From Tepidimicrobium sp. (lineage in GTDB: Bacteria; Bacillota; Clostridia; Tissierellales; Tepidimicrobiaceae): DNA of 12,195 nucleotides. Each line of letters opens with the position of its first letter. The first letter of the stretch is position 1. Of the stretch, positions 1 through 6,837 are shown in pieces. The position numbers and the translations under genes are program-made. The notes under the pieces are model-generated. The model was not told the DNA's origin and did no database searches. It saw only the letters and a program-made list of their open reading frames with translations. The stretch spans positions 1 to 12,195 of the forward strand of contig DUNJ01000084.1 in the NCBI GenBank assembly GCA_012839395.1. The letters run 5' to 3'.

Positions 1-290
1 TGGAGCCAGTAAGGGCCACACCTAATTTCATAATAATGCCTATATTGGGGGCATTATCCATCAGGGCGTTAAAAGATAGATGGTATATAGCTTTTATTTC
101 AGTATTTGTTTTAAGCTATATAGGTCAGGTACTGTATTTTATAATTACAAATCAATTTAGTTGGGGAGTTTTATATGGGTCTATGTTCTACGGAGTGGTA
201 TACATAGTCTTGATGACATTGGGGGTTATTATATTTAAGTTACTTAAATTTGCCTTGGGAGGGGAGGAAAATAATCGTGAAGAGGTATGA
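1..290 (+). CDS. C-terminal part of a small membrane protein (5' end outside window)
   Basis: The reading frame is open from the first full codon at position 3 to a TGA at 288-290, so this is the 3' end of a gene that starts before the window; the internal ATG at 36 has no good ribosome binding site. The visible part (about 95 residues) holds two hydrophobic segments, roughly from WYIAF to YFII and from GVLYG to FKLL. A short charged tail rich in Glu and Asn follows. The fragment is too short to assign a family and I do not recognise it. The next gene overlaps its end by 14 bases, so the two are probably translated together. It is likely an inner-membrane protein; the function is unknown. Confidence 0.6.
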   Translation, partial: EPVRATPNFIIMPILGALSIRALKDRWYIAFISVFVLSYIGQVLYFIITNQFSWGVLYGSMFYGVVYIVLMTLGVIIFKLLKFALGGEENNREEV

Positions 291-1080
291 TAGGAAGTTA
301 TGGAGAGGGATAGCAGGAATTATAGCTGTTGTATTGATATTATGTATATTGCTCATAACCAATGCTTTTGTGGGTAATCCTATTTCAGTTAAACTGGCAG
401 AAAAAGCTATAGATGAATATATAGAAGAGAACTATCCTTCTTTGGATTTAGAGATAGGGAAACCTGTTTATAACTTTAAAGATGGCTCCTATGTGGTAAG
501 AGTAAGATCCAATACCAGTATAGATACCAATTTCCATGTCAACTATAGGGGTGGAGAAATATGCTATGATAGCTATGAGAGCGATGTATTGGGGTTATTC
601 AATACTTTAAGTCGATTATCTAAGGAATATAGCAATCTTGTTACGGATATAGTTGCTAATGAATTAGGATATAAAGAAAATAGTACATGGGTTAACTACG
701 ATGAAAATATATATGAAAATCCTAGTCAAGTTTTGGAATTGGATATGAGATTTGATAGAGAGCTTCCCATATCCGCAGAAATAATGATAGATATAGACAT
801 CGAAAGTCCATCGCTAGATGAGGCTTCGATCATTTTAGCTAAGGCACATAAAGTGTTTAAGGAAAAAAGATGTAATTTTGAAAAGTATGGACTGTCGTTA
901 AAGGATGAAAAGGCGATTATCAATATTATGGGGGTTAAGCCTAGGGATATTGAAAGTGGGAAACTATTAGACCTGTTGAAAGAGGCTATGGGGCGAGAAG
1001 ATAATACCTTGATTGAAGGGGAACGGGGTAGGGGGGATGAGCTAGAAGGTATATTTGTAGACATCATAGAAAAAACCTAA
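277..1080 (+). CDS. YfjL-like single-pass membrane protein
   Basis: Predicted 267 residues from the GTG at 277. An in-frame TTG lies upstream at 250, but GTG 277 is placed about 10 bases after a GGAGGGGAGG ribosome binding site and gives a normal positively charged N-terminus (MKRYDRKLWR). One transmembrane segment covers about residues 11-33 and the rest should be outside the membrane. The segment after the membrane span (KAxxYIEENYPSLDLEIG, then NFKDGSYVVRV and a SNTSIDTNF stretch) resembles the YfjL-like/DUF3139-type proteins of Bacillus and Clostridia, whose function is not known. The assignment is from remembered family pattern, not a search. It overlaps the preceding gene by 14 bases and converges on the transporter gene, with a 17-base tail-to-tail overlap. 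Confidence 0.65.
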   Translation: MKRYDRKLWRGIAGIIAVVLILCILLITNAFVGNPISVKLAEKAIDEYIEENYPSLDLEIGKPVYNFKDGSYVVRVRSNTSIDTNFHVNYRGGEICYDSYESDVLGLFNTLSRLSKEYSNLVTDIVANELGYKENSTWVNYDENIYENPSQVLELDMRFDRELPISAEIMIDIDIESPSLDEASIILAKAHKVFKEKRCNFEKYGLSLKDEKAIINIMGVKPRDIESGKLLDLLKEAMGREDNTLIEGERGRGDELEGIFVDIIEKT

Positions 1081-2326
1081 TCTCTATAAAATAGACAAGT
1101 ATACCAATGATTAACGCTGCTATGGTATTGAATATGGTGGACCATACCGCAGATCTTTTATCCAGCGCAATCAATGGGAATAACGCATCACCATCTTGGG
1201 ATATTGCATTTGCCAGTAGGGCCGCAAATGGCAATATACCCTTGGTATATAGGGTTACAAATATAATTTGAGGACCACAACCAGGTATAACGCCTATAAG
1301 TGTACCTAGTAGTACCGCTGTAAAACCTGTTTGAGATAAAAACTCCGTAACTATAGCCTCGCCGGCCATATAATTGCCTAAACCTAAGCCCAATATGAAT
1401 AATTCATATACAAAGTAGGCTACGAACACCCAGGTAGCTACAAAGGCTGTTTCCTGAGCACTGTGTACTATTGTTTCCTTTAAAAATAGAGTTTTCAATT
1501 CAGTTTCTTCGTGGGTATCATTTTGAATAAATTTATTACTTGCAATCATCATGATGATTGAAAGCAGTGTTCCTAACGATCCTATTGTAGTACCAAGCTT
1601 GGGTATGGCTAGGGCATTTAGATCCACTTGAAATAGATCTAATATCCCAAGTATAAGACCTACCGATATTATTGTCCAATAAATTGTATACCCATTATGG
1701 GTAAGCTTATAGCCGATGGTATCAATATCTTGGTGACCTTTTATGGTATGGTGAAGTATAAGGTCTATCTCGTCTCCTTGCTTGTGGCCAATATGGGCTA
1801 TATGATTTGAGTCATGGCCTGTTTCAGCTAGCACTATTTCATGGATGCTATGATCCTTATTACGGTGACGAGATTTAATATCCTCTTTATTCGCCTTCCG
1901 CTCATTTATTTTTTGCAATAGGCCATCTCCAAAGTTAAAGTAATCTATTATATATCCTGTTATGATGGCAACTATAAAGGATAGGAGACTTACCAAAAGG
2001 TATTGAAATGGCATTGCGGTCATGAGGACAAAGGCAGAATCACCCATAGTAGCAATTAGTGTTGCTACTATGGTACCAAAGCTAACGGTTCCTTTTGGGA
2101 ATAGGGGAACTACAAATATGGCACCACCGCATCCTGGGGTTAAACCCAATAGAGATCCTATTATCGGTTGAGCCTTTTTGGATCCCTCTATTTTTCTAAT
2201 CAGATTACCGGATTGTTTAAAATTGACATATCCAAATAACAACAAAACAGCACCTACAAACACTGTAACCTGTATAAACGAATTTTCAGCACTATATATT
2301 AATAATCTAAATATTTCTCCAGCCAT
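1064..2326 (-). CDS. Polytopic metal exporter, ArsP_2 / 'putative manganese transporter' family
   Basis: A 420-residue integral membrane protein with about ten hydrophobic segments, matching the heavy-metal exporter family (Pfam ArsP_2) that RefSeq often names putative manganese transporter or arsenic efflux protein. Two halves repeat each other. Residues 57-99 carry G-S-L-L-G-L-T-P-G-C-G-G-A-I and end in GDSAF; residues 341-383 carry G-T-L-I-G-V-I-P-G-C-G-P-Q-I and end in GDALF. The paired PGCG motifs are probably in the transport path. Between the halves, residues about 140-210 form a hydrophilic loop with ten histidines between 154 and 198, as expected for a metal-sensing or metal-buffering loop. 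The ATG at 2326 follows AAAGGAGG at 2333-2340. The substrate (Mn, Zn, As or another ion) cannot be decided. No yybP-ykoY-like leader is visible upstream. Confidence 0.8.
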   Translation of the reverse strand: MAGEIFRLLIYSAENSFIQVTVFVGAVLLLFGYVNFKQSGNLIRKIEGSKKAQPIIGSLLGLTPGCGGAIFVVPLFPKGTVSFGTIVATLIATMGDSAFVLMTAMPFQYLLVSLLSFIVAIITGYIIDYFNFGDGLLQKINERKANKEDIKSRHRNKDHSIHEIVLAETGHDSNHIAHIGHKQGDEIDLILHHTIKGHQDIDTIGYKLTHNGYTIYWTIISVGLILGILDLFQVDLNALAIPKLGTTIGSLGTLLSIIMMIASNKFIQNDTHEETELKTLFLKETIVHSAQETAFVATWVFVAYFVYELFILGLGLGNYMAGEAIVTEFLSQTGFTAVLLGTLIGVIPGCGPQIIFVTLYTKGILPFAALLANAISQDGDALFPLIALDKRSAVWSTIFNTIAALIIGILVYFIEIRFFL

Positions 2327-2349
2327 TTAATGCCTCCTTTTAATTATAT

Positions 2350-2378
2350 ATTATACTATATACCCAGATAGAGCATAT
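2350..2378 (-). promoter_or_regulatory. Possible promoter of the metal exporter gene
   Basis: On the minus strand a perfect TATAAT lies at 2355-2350, with only a weak -35 (ATATGC, 2378-2373) at 17-base spacing. Transcription would start about 17 bases before the gene, leaving just the ribosome binding site as leader. The region is very AT-rich, so the match could be chance. Confidence 0.3.
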
Positions 2379-2415
2379 TATAAGAAAAAATAATTTATAA
2401 CTAGATAGGGGTGGA

Positions 2416-2442
2416 TTGCCTTAATGCACTTTTTAGTATAAT
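2416..2442 (+). promoter_or_regulatory. Promoter of the TtcA-like gene
   Basis: TTGCCT at 2416-2421 and a perfect TATAAT at 2437-2442, spaced 15 bases (shorter than ideal). It sits inside what would be the first codons if translation began at the GTG at 2411, and so argues for the downstream ATG at 2480 as the true start. Confidence 0.45.
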
Positions 2443-2479
2443 ATATATAGGGTTTAATAAGATTTTATGGAGTGATCAT

Positions 2480-3352
2480 ATGACTAGGGATCAAGATACA
2501 TCGATTAAATTTAGCTGTAATAATGTAAATTACTTTGGTGATAAAAAGCCTTTATTTAAAATAGAAAGAAGTTTAGTTAAGCGATATAGAAAGAATATAT
2601 GGAACAAATTTATAAAGGCTATAAGGGAATATGAGCTAATTCAAGATGGCGATAGAATAGCGGTTGCCATTTCAGGGGGAAAGGATAGCTTGCTTATGGC
2701 TAAACTTTTTCAAGAACTACAAAGGCATGGTAACTCCAATTTTGAATTGGAATTTATAGCCATGGATCCTGGTTATCATCCGGATATAAGGAAATTATTA
2801 ATAGAAAATTGTAAGCACCTAAATATCCCAATCCACATATATGAATCGGGAATATTCGATGTGGCTGAAAGGATAGCTAAGGATAATCCTTGTTATATGT
2901 GTGCTAGAATGAGAAGAGGCGCGTTATATGGGAAGGCTCAGGAACTGGAATGTAATAAATTAGCTTTAGGACATCATTTTAATGATGTAATAGAGACGAT
3001 AATGTTAAATATACTATGTTCTGGTAATTTTAAAACTATGCTGCCAAAATTAAGGGCTAAGAACTACAAGGGAATGGAACTTATAAGGCCCCTCTACTAT
3101 ATAGAAGAGGAGCACATAAGTAGGTTTATTCAATATAGCGGAATATCTCCCTTAAATTGTGCATGTATGGTTACAGCTAAAAGGATTGGAACTAAAAGGC
3201 AAGAGATAAAGGAACTAATAGAGCAATTGAAAAAGAGCTTTACAAATGTGGATATATCTATATTTAGATCGGCTGAAAATGTCAATGTAGATAGAATACT
3301 TGGTTGGGAAAAAGATGGGACAAAGCACTCGTTTTTGGAATTTTATGATTAG
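2480..3352 (+). CDS. TtcA-family PP-loop tRNA thiolation protein
   Basis: Predicted 290 residues. The N-type ATP pyrophosphatase (PP-loop) motif SGGKDS is at residues 65-70. A C-x2-C pair lies at residues 138-141 and is followed by ARMRRG, with further cysteines at 227 and 229 (N-C-A-C). In the TtcA family two clustered cysteines and a later one bind an iron-sulfur cluster used to place sulfur on cytidine 32 of tRNA. The arrangement here fits, so a cytoplasmic tRNA 2-thiocytidine-type activity is likely, although Gram-positive members of this family are less studied and the exact tRNA position is an inference. The chosen ATG follows GGAG at 2469-2472 with a 7-base gap; the frame also extends to a GTG at 2411, which lacks a ribosome binding site and would include the promoter. 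It is transcribed alone, divergent from the exporter and convergent with rpoD. Confidence 0.8.
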   Translation: MTRDQDTSIKFSCNNVNYFGDKKPLFKIERSLVKRYRKNIWNKFIKAIREYELIQDGDRIAVAISGGKDSLLMAKLFQELQRHGNSNFELEFIAMDPGYHPDIRKLLIENCKHLNIPIHIYESGIFDVAERIAKDNPCYMCARMRRGALYGKAQELECNKLALGHHFNDVIETIMLNILCSGNFKTMLPKLRAKNYKGMELIRPLYYIEEEHISRFIQYSGISPLNCACMVTAKRIGTKRQEIKELIEQLKKSFTNVDISIFRSAENVNVDRILGWEKDGTKHSFLEFYD

Positions 3353-3366
3353 GGCTTGGCCTAAAT

Positions 3367-3397
3367 AAAGGATCCACTTTTGCCCAGTGAATCCTTT
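3367..3397 (-). terminator. Terminator of rpoD (possibly bidirectional)
   Basis: AAAGGATCCACT at 3367-3378 pairs with AGTGAATCCTTT at 3386-3397 with one mismatch, around a 7-base loop. It lies directly after the rpoD stop on the minus strand, where the stem is followed by ATTTAG. On the plus strand it lies 14 bases after the TtcA-like stop but lacks a good T-run there, so it best serves rpoD. Confidence 0.6.
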
Positions 3398-3399
3398 GC

Positions 3400-4485
3400 C
3401 TACCCTTCTAGGAAATCTTTTAGTTTTTTACTTCTACTTGGATGCCTAAGCTTTCGGAGGGCTTTAGCTTCTATTTGCCTAATTCTTTCCCTTGTGACGC
3501 CAAATTTTTTACCAACCTCTTCTAAGGTTCTAGTCTTTCCATCATTTATTCCAAATCTTAGTATCAGTACCTCCTGTTCTCGCGGGGTCAATGTTTCCAA
3601 AACTCCCAATAATTCTTCCTTCAGCATCGCGAAGGTTGTGGATTCTACTGGAGTTTCCATATGCTCGTCTTCTACAAAATCACCCAGTTGACTATCTTCT
3701 TCTTCTCCTATAGGCGTTTCTAAAGAAATGGGCTTTTGAGATATTTGCATTATATCTTTCACCTTGTCTACATCTATATCCATAAGCTCTGCTATCTCCT
3801 CTGGAGTGGGTTCTCGACCTAGGTCTTGTACAAGTTGTCTTTGTATTCTAATTAGCTTATTTATATTCTCTATCATATGAACGGGTATTCGTATAGTTCT
3901 ACCCTTATCCGCTATAGATCTTGTTATGGCTTGACGTATCCACCAGGTAGCATAGGTACTAAATTTGTAGCCCTTTGTGTAATCAAATTTTTCTACCGCT
4001 TTCATAAGGCCAAGGTTTCCCTCTTGAATTAAATCCAAAAATGACAATCCCCTCCCTATATGCTTTTTGGCTATACTGACTACCAATCTTAAATTGGCCT
4101 CTGCTAGGTGCCTTTTGGCCAACTCATCCCCCTGTTCTATCCTCTTAGCTAATTCTACTACTTCTTCTCTAGTAAGAAGGGGCACCCTTCCAATTTCTTT
4201 TAGGTACATCTTGACAGGATCCTCTACCGTTACCGTTGTTTTAGTATCTGAATCCTCCTCTATAACATCGACTTGTTCTTCTTCATCGATATCCTTTATT
4301 TCAATATCTATATTCTCTAAATGCTCATGTATTTCTTCCATTTCTTCGGAAGTTAAATCTAGTTTTTCTAAACTATTTTCTATATCCTCATAGGTGAGGA
4401 AATTATCCTTTTGGCCTTTGGCAATTAAGGATTCAACTGCTATTGATTTTTTATCTTGAATGTCCTGTTCATTTTTATTATTCAT
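3400..4485 (-). CDS. rpoD: RNA polymerase primary sigma factor (sigma-70/SigA type)
   Basis: A 361-residue sigma factor, the usual length for Firmicute SigA. An acidic N-terminal part (about 1-85) resembles region 1.1 and region 1.2 follows from DPVKMYLKEIG (89-99). Region 2 holds NLRLVVSIAKK (131-141), DLIQEGNLGLMKAVEKFDY (151-169) and the -10-recognising YATWWIRQAITRSI (178-191). Region 3 starts around PVHMIENINK, and region 4.2 carries the -35-recognising helix-turn-helix EEVGKKFGVTRERIRQIEAKALRKLRHP (322-349). All these look intact, so it should direct core RNA polymerase to TTGACA/TATAAT promoters. The ATG at 4485 is preferred; a TTG immediately upstream at 4488 is possible since GAGGG and AGGAG both lie just before. 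dnaG, the usual neighbour, is not seen, and a terminator separates it from the gene upstream. Confidence 0.95.
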   Translation of the reverse strand: MNNKNEQDIQDKKSIAVESLIAKGQKDNFLTYEDIENSLEKLDLTSEEMEEIHEHLENIDIEIKDIDEEEQVDVIEEDSDTKTTVTVEDPVKMYLKEIGRVPLLTREEVVELAKRIEQGDELAKRHLAEANLRLVVSIAKKHIGRGLSFLDLIQEGNLGLMKAVEKFDYTKGYKFSTYATWWIRQAITRSIADKGRTIRIPVHMIENINKLIRIQRQLVQDLGREPTPEEIAELMDIDVDKVKDIMQISQKPISLETPIGEEEDSQLGDFVEDEHMETPVESTTFAMLKEELLGVLETLTPREQEVLILRFGINDGKTRTLEEVGKKFGVTRERIRQIEAKALRKLRHPSRSKKLKDFLEG

Positions 4486-4559
4486 CAAAATCCCTCTCCT
4501 CAGAAATTAAAGTTTTAAATCCCCTGTCCATCTTATCATATAAAAGTTTATTTGACATT

Positions 4560-4588
4560 TATTTATTATATTTTATATTATTATGCAA
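4560..4588 (-). promoter_or_regulatory. Possible rpoD promoter
   Basis: In the 189-base gap before rpoD the best minus-strand pair is TTGCAT (4588-4583) and TAAATA (4565-4560), 17 bases apart. The gap is extremely AT-rich and other -10-like strings overlap, so this is tentative. A separate rpoD promoter must exist in or near this gap if the terminator at 4675-4711 is efficient. Confidence 0.25.
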
Positions 4589-4674
4589 AAATTTTTCCAA
4601 TTGGCCGACTGTATATGAATATAGTTCAAGGAATGCCTATATCTATTCTACCCTTATATATAGCAGAATAATAC

Positions 4675-4711
4675 AAAAAGAGGTGAAAACTTCTAAGTTC
4701 CACCTCTTTTT
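4675..4711 (-). terminator. Terminator of the GerMN lipoprotein gene
   Basis: AAAAAGAGGTG at 4675-4685 is perfectly complementary to CACCTCTTTTT at 4701-4711, and the loop can pair further (AACTT/AAGTT). On the minus strand the stem ends in a run of five Ts, two bases after the stop of the lipoprotein gene. It is a classic intrinsic terminator and is symmetric enough to work in both directions. Confidence 0.85.
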
Positions 4712-4713
4712 GC

Positions 4714-5349
4714 CTACTTTTCAAATGGAGACATTATGCTATAGTGACCCATCAATGTTTCCGCTTTTTCGCCATCGATTAGGAATTGAACCCTATGGAT
4801 ATTTTTCAATTCCAATAAACTTCGGGTAATCTGTTCTATAGTAAAATCTTCCTCTAGTGAACTACCAAATAAACCCTCTTGAGCAAAATTAACGAACGCG
4901 GTACCATCAGCCACTTCTACACCCAACAACTTTACAGTTGATGGGATTCCAGTAGCTATGGAAGGATCGTTTGGGGTTTTCATCAACTCCTTCACAATAG
5001 CTTCTTCAATAGGTATGTCTCCATACCTGACAACCTTTTTTAGCTTGACAAGGTGGTTCAACTCCTCGTTTCCGGTCTCTATATATTCTGCATTAGCGAA
5101 ATAGAGGACAACTTCCTCTTCATCGGTCGCCGGGGTAGGTTCTATTATATCATCCCCTTTTCCGGTGGATTCCTCGTCTAAATCCTTATCTATTATGTCA
5201 TCGGCAACATCGGCAATTTGCTCTTTCTCTTCCCCACCATTCTGATTCTCCTCTATAATAGTATCTTCATCGGGGGATTGGTTTTCTGCACATGCTACGA
5301 GGCTGATGCTTAGGGCGAGGATTAAAAGCGTAATAATATATTTTTTCAT
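4714..5349 (-). CDS. GerMN-domain lipoprotein
   Basis: A 211-residue secreted lipoprotein. The signal peptide (residues 1-19, MKKYIITLL start) ends in the lipobox LVAC, so Cys20 should be lipidated and the protein held on the outside of the membrane. A strongly acidic, low-complexity linker (about 21-79, many Glu/Asp) leads to a single GerMN domain (about 80-205), recognised by VVLYFANAEY, the TVKLLGVEVADGTAFVNF strand region and the terminal FLIDGEKAETLMGHYS. GerMN domains occur in GerM of sporulation/germination and in lipoproteins such as LpqB; they are thought to bind partners or the cell wall at the surface. The ATG follows GGAAGGG. The gene lies 110 bases downstream of the histidine kinase gene on the same strand, with its own promoter and terminator. 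It may be a regulated output or accessory of that kinase. Confidence 0.85.
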   Translation of the reverse strand: MKKYIITLLILALSISLVACAENQSPDEDTIIEENQNGGEEKEQIADVADDIIDKDLDEESTGKGDDIIEPTPATDEEEVVLYFANAEYIETGNEELNHLVKLKKVVRYGDIPIEEAIVKELMKTPNDPSIATGIPSTVKLLGVEVADGTAFVNFAQEGLFGSSLEEDFTIEQITRSLLELKNIHRVQFLIDGEKAETLMGHYSIMSPFEK

Positions 5350-5378
5350 TATATCCCTTCCTTTCTCAATTTGCTTCT

Positions 5379-5455
5379 ATTATACGCTATATTTTTTAAG
5401 ATAAAAGGAAGAAGTATTAAGATATTATTAAGAAGCTTTAAAAATAGTTTTAAGT
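5379..5455 (-). promoter_or_regulatory. Promoter of the GerMN gene with phased TTAAGA-type repeats
   Basis: A perfect -10 TATAAT lies on the minus strand at 5384-5379, and the -35 position (CTTTTA at 5407-5402) is poor. Going upstream, plus-strand TTAAGA occurs at 5396, 5417 and 5428, TTAAAA at 5438 and TTAAGT at 5450. The steps of 21, 11, 10 and 12 bases place them on about the same face of the helix. Direct repeats at about 11 bases beside a weak -35 are typical of OmpR/PhoB-type activator sites. The regulator encoded just upstream (6838-7509) is the obvious candidate, by inference only. Confidence 0.45.
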
Positions 5456-5459
5456 AAAG

Positions 5460-6836
5460 TTAGGTAGGTATTATAATTGTAAATACACTACCTTGTTTTG
5501 GCAAGCTATCTACAGATATGGTCCAATTGTGCTTATCCAAAACATTTTTTACGATTGCCAACCCAATACCATATCCTTTGATATTCTCTCCCTTAATAAT
5601 ACCCTTATCCAGAATTCTAAAACCTCCTTGAAATATATTGGATAGTTCACTTCTACTTATACCCAGTCCATTATCCCTAACCGTTACTGCAATGTGATCT
5701 TTACAGTTTTTTAAAGCCACTATAACATAATTATTATCTTTTTGTTCATCTCTGTACTTTATGCTATTATCTATAAGATTAATGAATACTTCTTTAATTC
5801 TATCCCTATCACACATAATTACTATATCCTCGGTGCTTTTAAACTTTATGTCGACTTCCATCTTCTTAGCATAGGGGGCCATTAGTTTAACGGCTTCATC
5901 CAGTATGGAATTGAGTTCACAAGCTTTGATATCCAATATCATATCTTCCAATCTAATAGATGTTGTGAGATAGCCAACTAACCGTTCCATGCGCTCAGTC
6001 TCATTATATACATCTCCCAGATATTCTCTGTAGGTATCTATAGAATTATCACCTATTAGGAGGGAGTCTATAAGCGCTTTTATAGAAGTAAGGGGAGTTC
6101 TCAATTCATGAGAAATACTATTTATAAATGTTTTTCTATTCTGTTCTATTGTATTGAGCTTATGGCTCATATCATTAAAGCTCTGGATTAACCGGCCAAT
6201 TTCATCATCTCTTTTTCTATCAATATGAAAGCCTAAATCTCCAGTTGACAACTTTTCAACTCCGTAGGTTAACTCTCTAAGAGGCTTTGTTATTCGGTTG
6301 GAAAAGATGATTACCACAGCTAAAGATATTGTTAGTGCAGCTATGGCAATTTTAAGCATGGAATCTTTTAATGTCTGAATATCCAGATTCAATGAATCCA
6401 TGGATGTTGATATAAGAACAGCTCCAATAATCTGAATCTCTAAGCCATCATTCCTCGTTATGGGAACCGATATATGTAGAACCTCCTCATTATTTATCGT
6501 ATATATGCCAGAGCTCGAATTGCCCTTTAAGCTATTTCTGATTTCACGATTATCTAAGGTCTTATTTATCAATGCATTATAATTATCTACCAATACATTT
6601 TTGTTCTTATCCAAGATCAATATCCTGCTACCAGCCTGCTGGCCATAGCTTTTAACCATAAATCTAGTATATATTATATCCTCCATATTTGCTTTGTAGG
6701 TATCGGCTACTATATTGGCGGTTTGAAACAGCCTTACCTCTACATTTCTCATACGTATATCCTTATAATTATTTACTATCAATATACCAAATGCTGAGAA
6801 GGCCAATATTAAAATCAAGCTATATACTATGAGCAT
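5460..6836 (-). CDS. Sensor histidine kinase (HAMP-HisKA-HATPase)
   Basis: A 458-residue membrane kinase. The first transmembrane segment is at about 3-23, followed by an extracellular sensor domain of about 135 residues (24-160). The second transmembrane segment is at about 162-180 and a HAMP linker at about 180-232 (ITKPLRELTYGVEKLSTGDL). The HisKA helix FINSISHELRTPLTSIKAL has the phospho-accepting His243. The ATPase domain shows the N box NLIDN (353-357), G1 box DNGLGI (388-393) and G2 box GYGIGLA (421-427), so the kinase looks intact. It starts one base after the response regulator stop (TAG-a-ATG) and has no clear ribosome binding site of its own, implying translational coupling. The ligand cannot be read from the sensor domain, which looks like a small extracellular Cache-type fold but is not clearly assignable. 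Confidence 0.93.
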   Translation of the reverse strand: MLIVYSLILILAFSAFGILIVNNYKDIRMRNVEVRLFQTANIVADTYKANMEDIIYTRFMVKSYGQQAGSRILILDKNKNVLVDNYNALINKTLDNREIRNSLKGNSSSGIYTINNEEVLHISVPITRNDGLEIQIIGAVLISTSMDSLNLDIQTLKDSMLKIAIAALTISLAVVIIFSNRITKPLRELTYGVEKLSTGDLGFHIDRKRDDEIGRLIQSFNDMSHKLNTIEQNRKTFINSISHELRTPLTSIKALIDSLLIGDNSIDTYREYLGDVYNETERMERLVGYLTTSIRLEDMILDIKACELNSILDEAVKLMAPYAKKMEVDIKFKSTEDIVIMCDRDRIKEVFINLIDNSIKYRDEQKDNNYVIVALKNCKDHIAVTVRDNGLGISRSELSNIFQGGFRILDKGIIKGENIKGYGIGLAIVKNVLDKHNWTISVDSLPKQGSVFTIIIPT

Positions 6837-6837
6837 T

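Noticed and set aside
726..1067. Minus-strand open frame opposite the YfjL-like gene
   Set aside because: Serine/isoleucine-rich shadow of the coding strand without a ribosome binding site.
2411..2479. In-frame extension of the TtcA-like gene to a GTG at 2411
   Set aside because: No ribosome binding site precedes it, and the extension would contain a TATAAT promoter. The ATG at 2480 has GGAG at 7 bases.
2327..2479. yybP-ykoY-type manganese riboswitch before the exporter gene
   Set aside because: The inferred leader is about 17 bases and none of the conserved riboswitch sequence or stems is present.
4552..4576. Plus-strand TTGACA with AT-rich -10-like sequence in the rpoD leader
   Set aside because: No plus-strand gene lies downstream and the -10 match is only generic AT-richness. 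An antisense RNA cannot be excluded but has no support.
4443..4829. Plus-strand open frame of about 128 codons
   Set aside because: It runs antisense through the rpoD start, the rpoD leader, a perfect terminator hairpin and the end of the GerMN gene. It has no ribosome binding site and no recognisable protein pattern.
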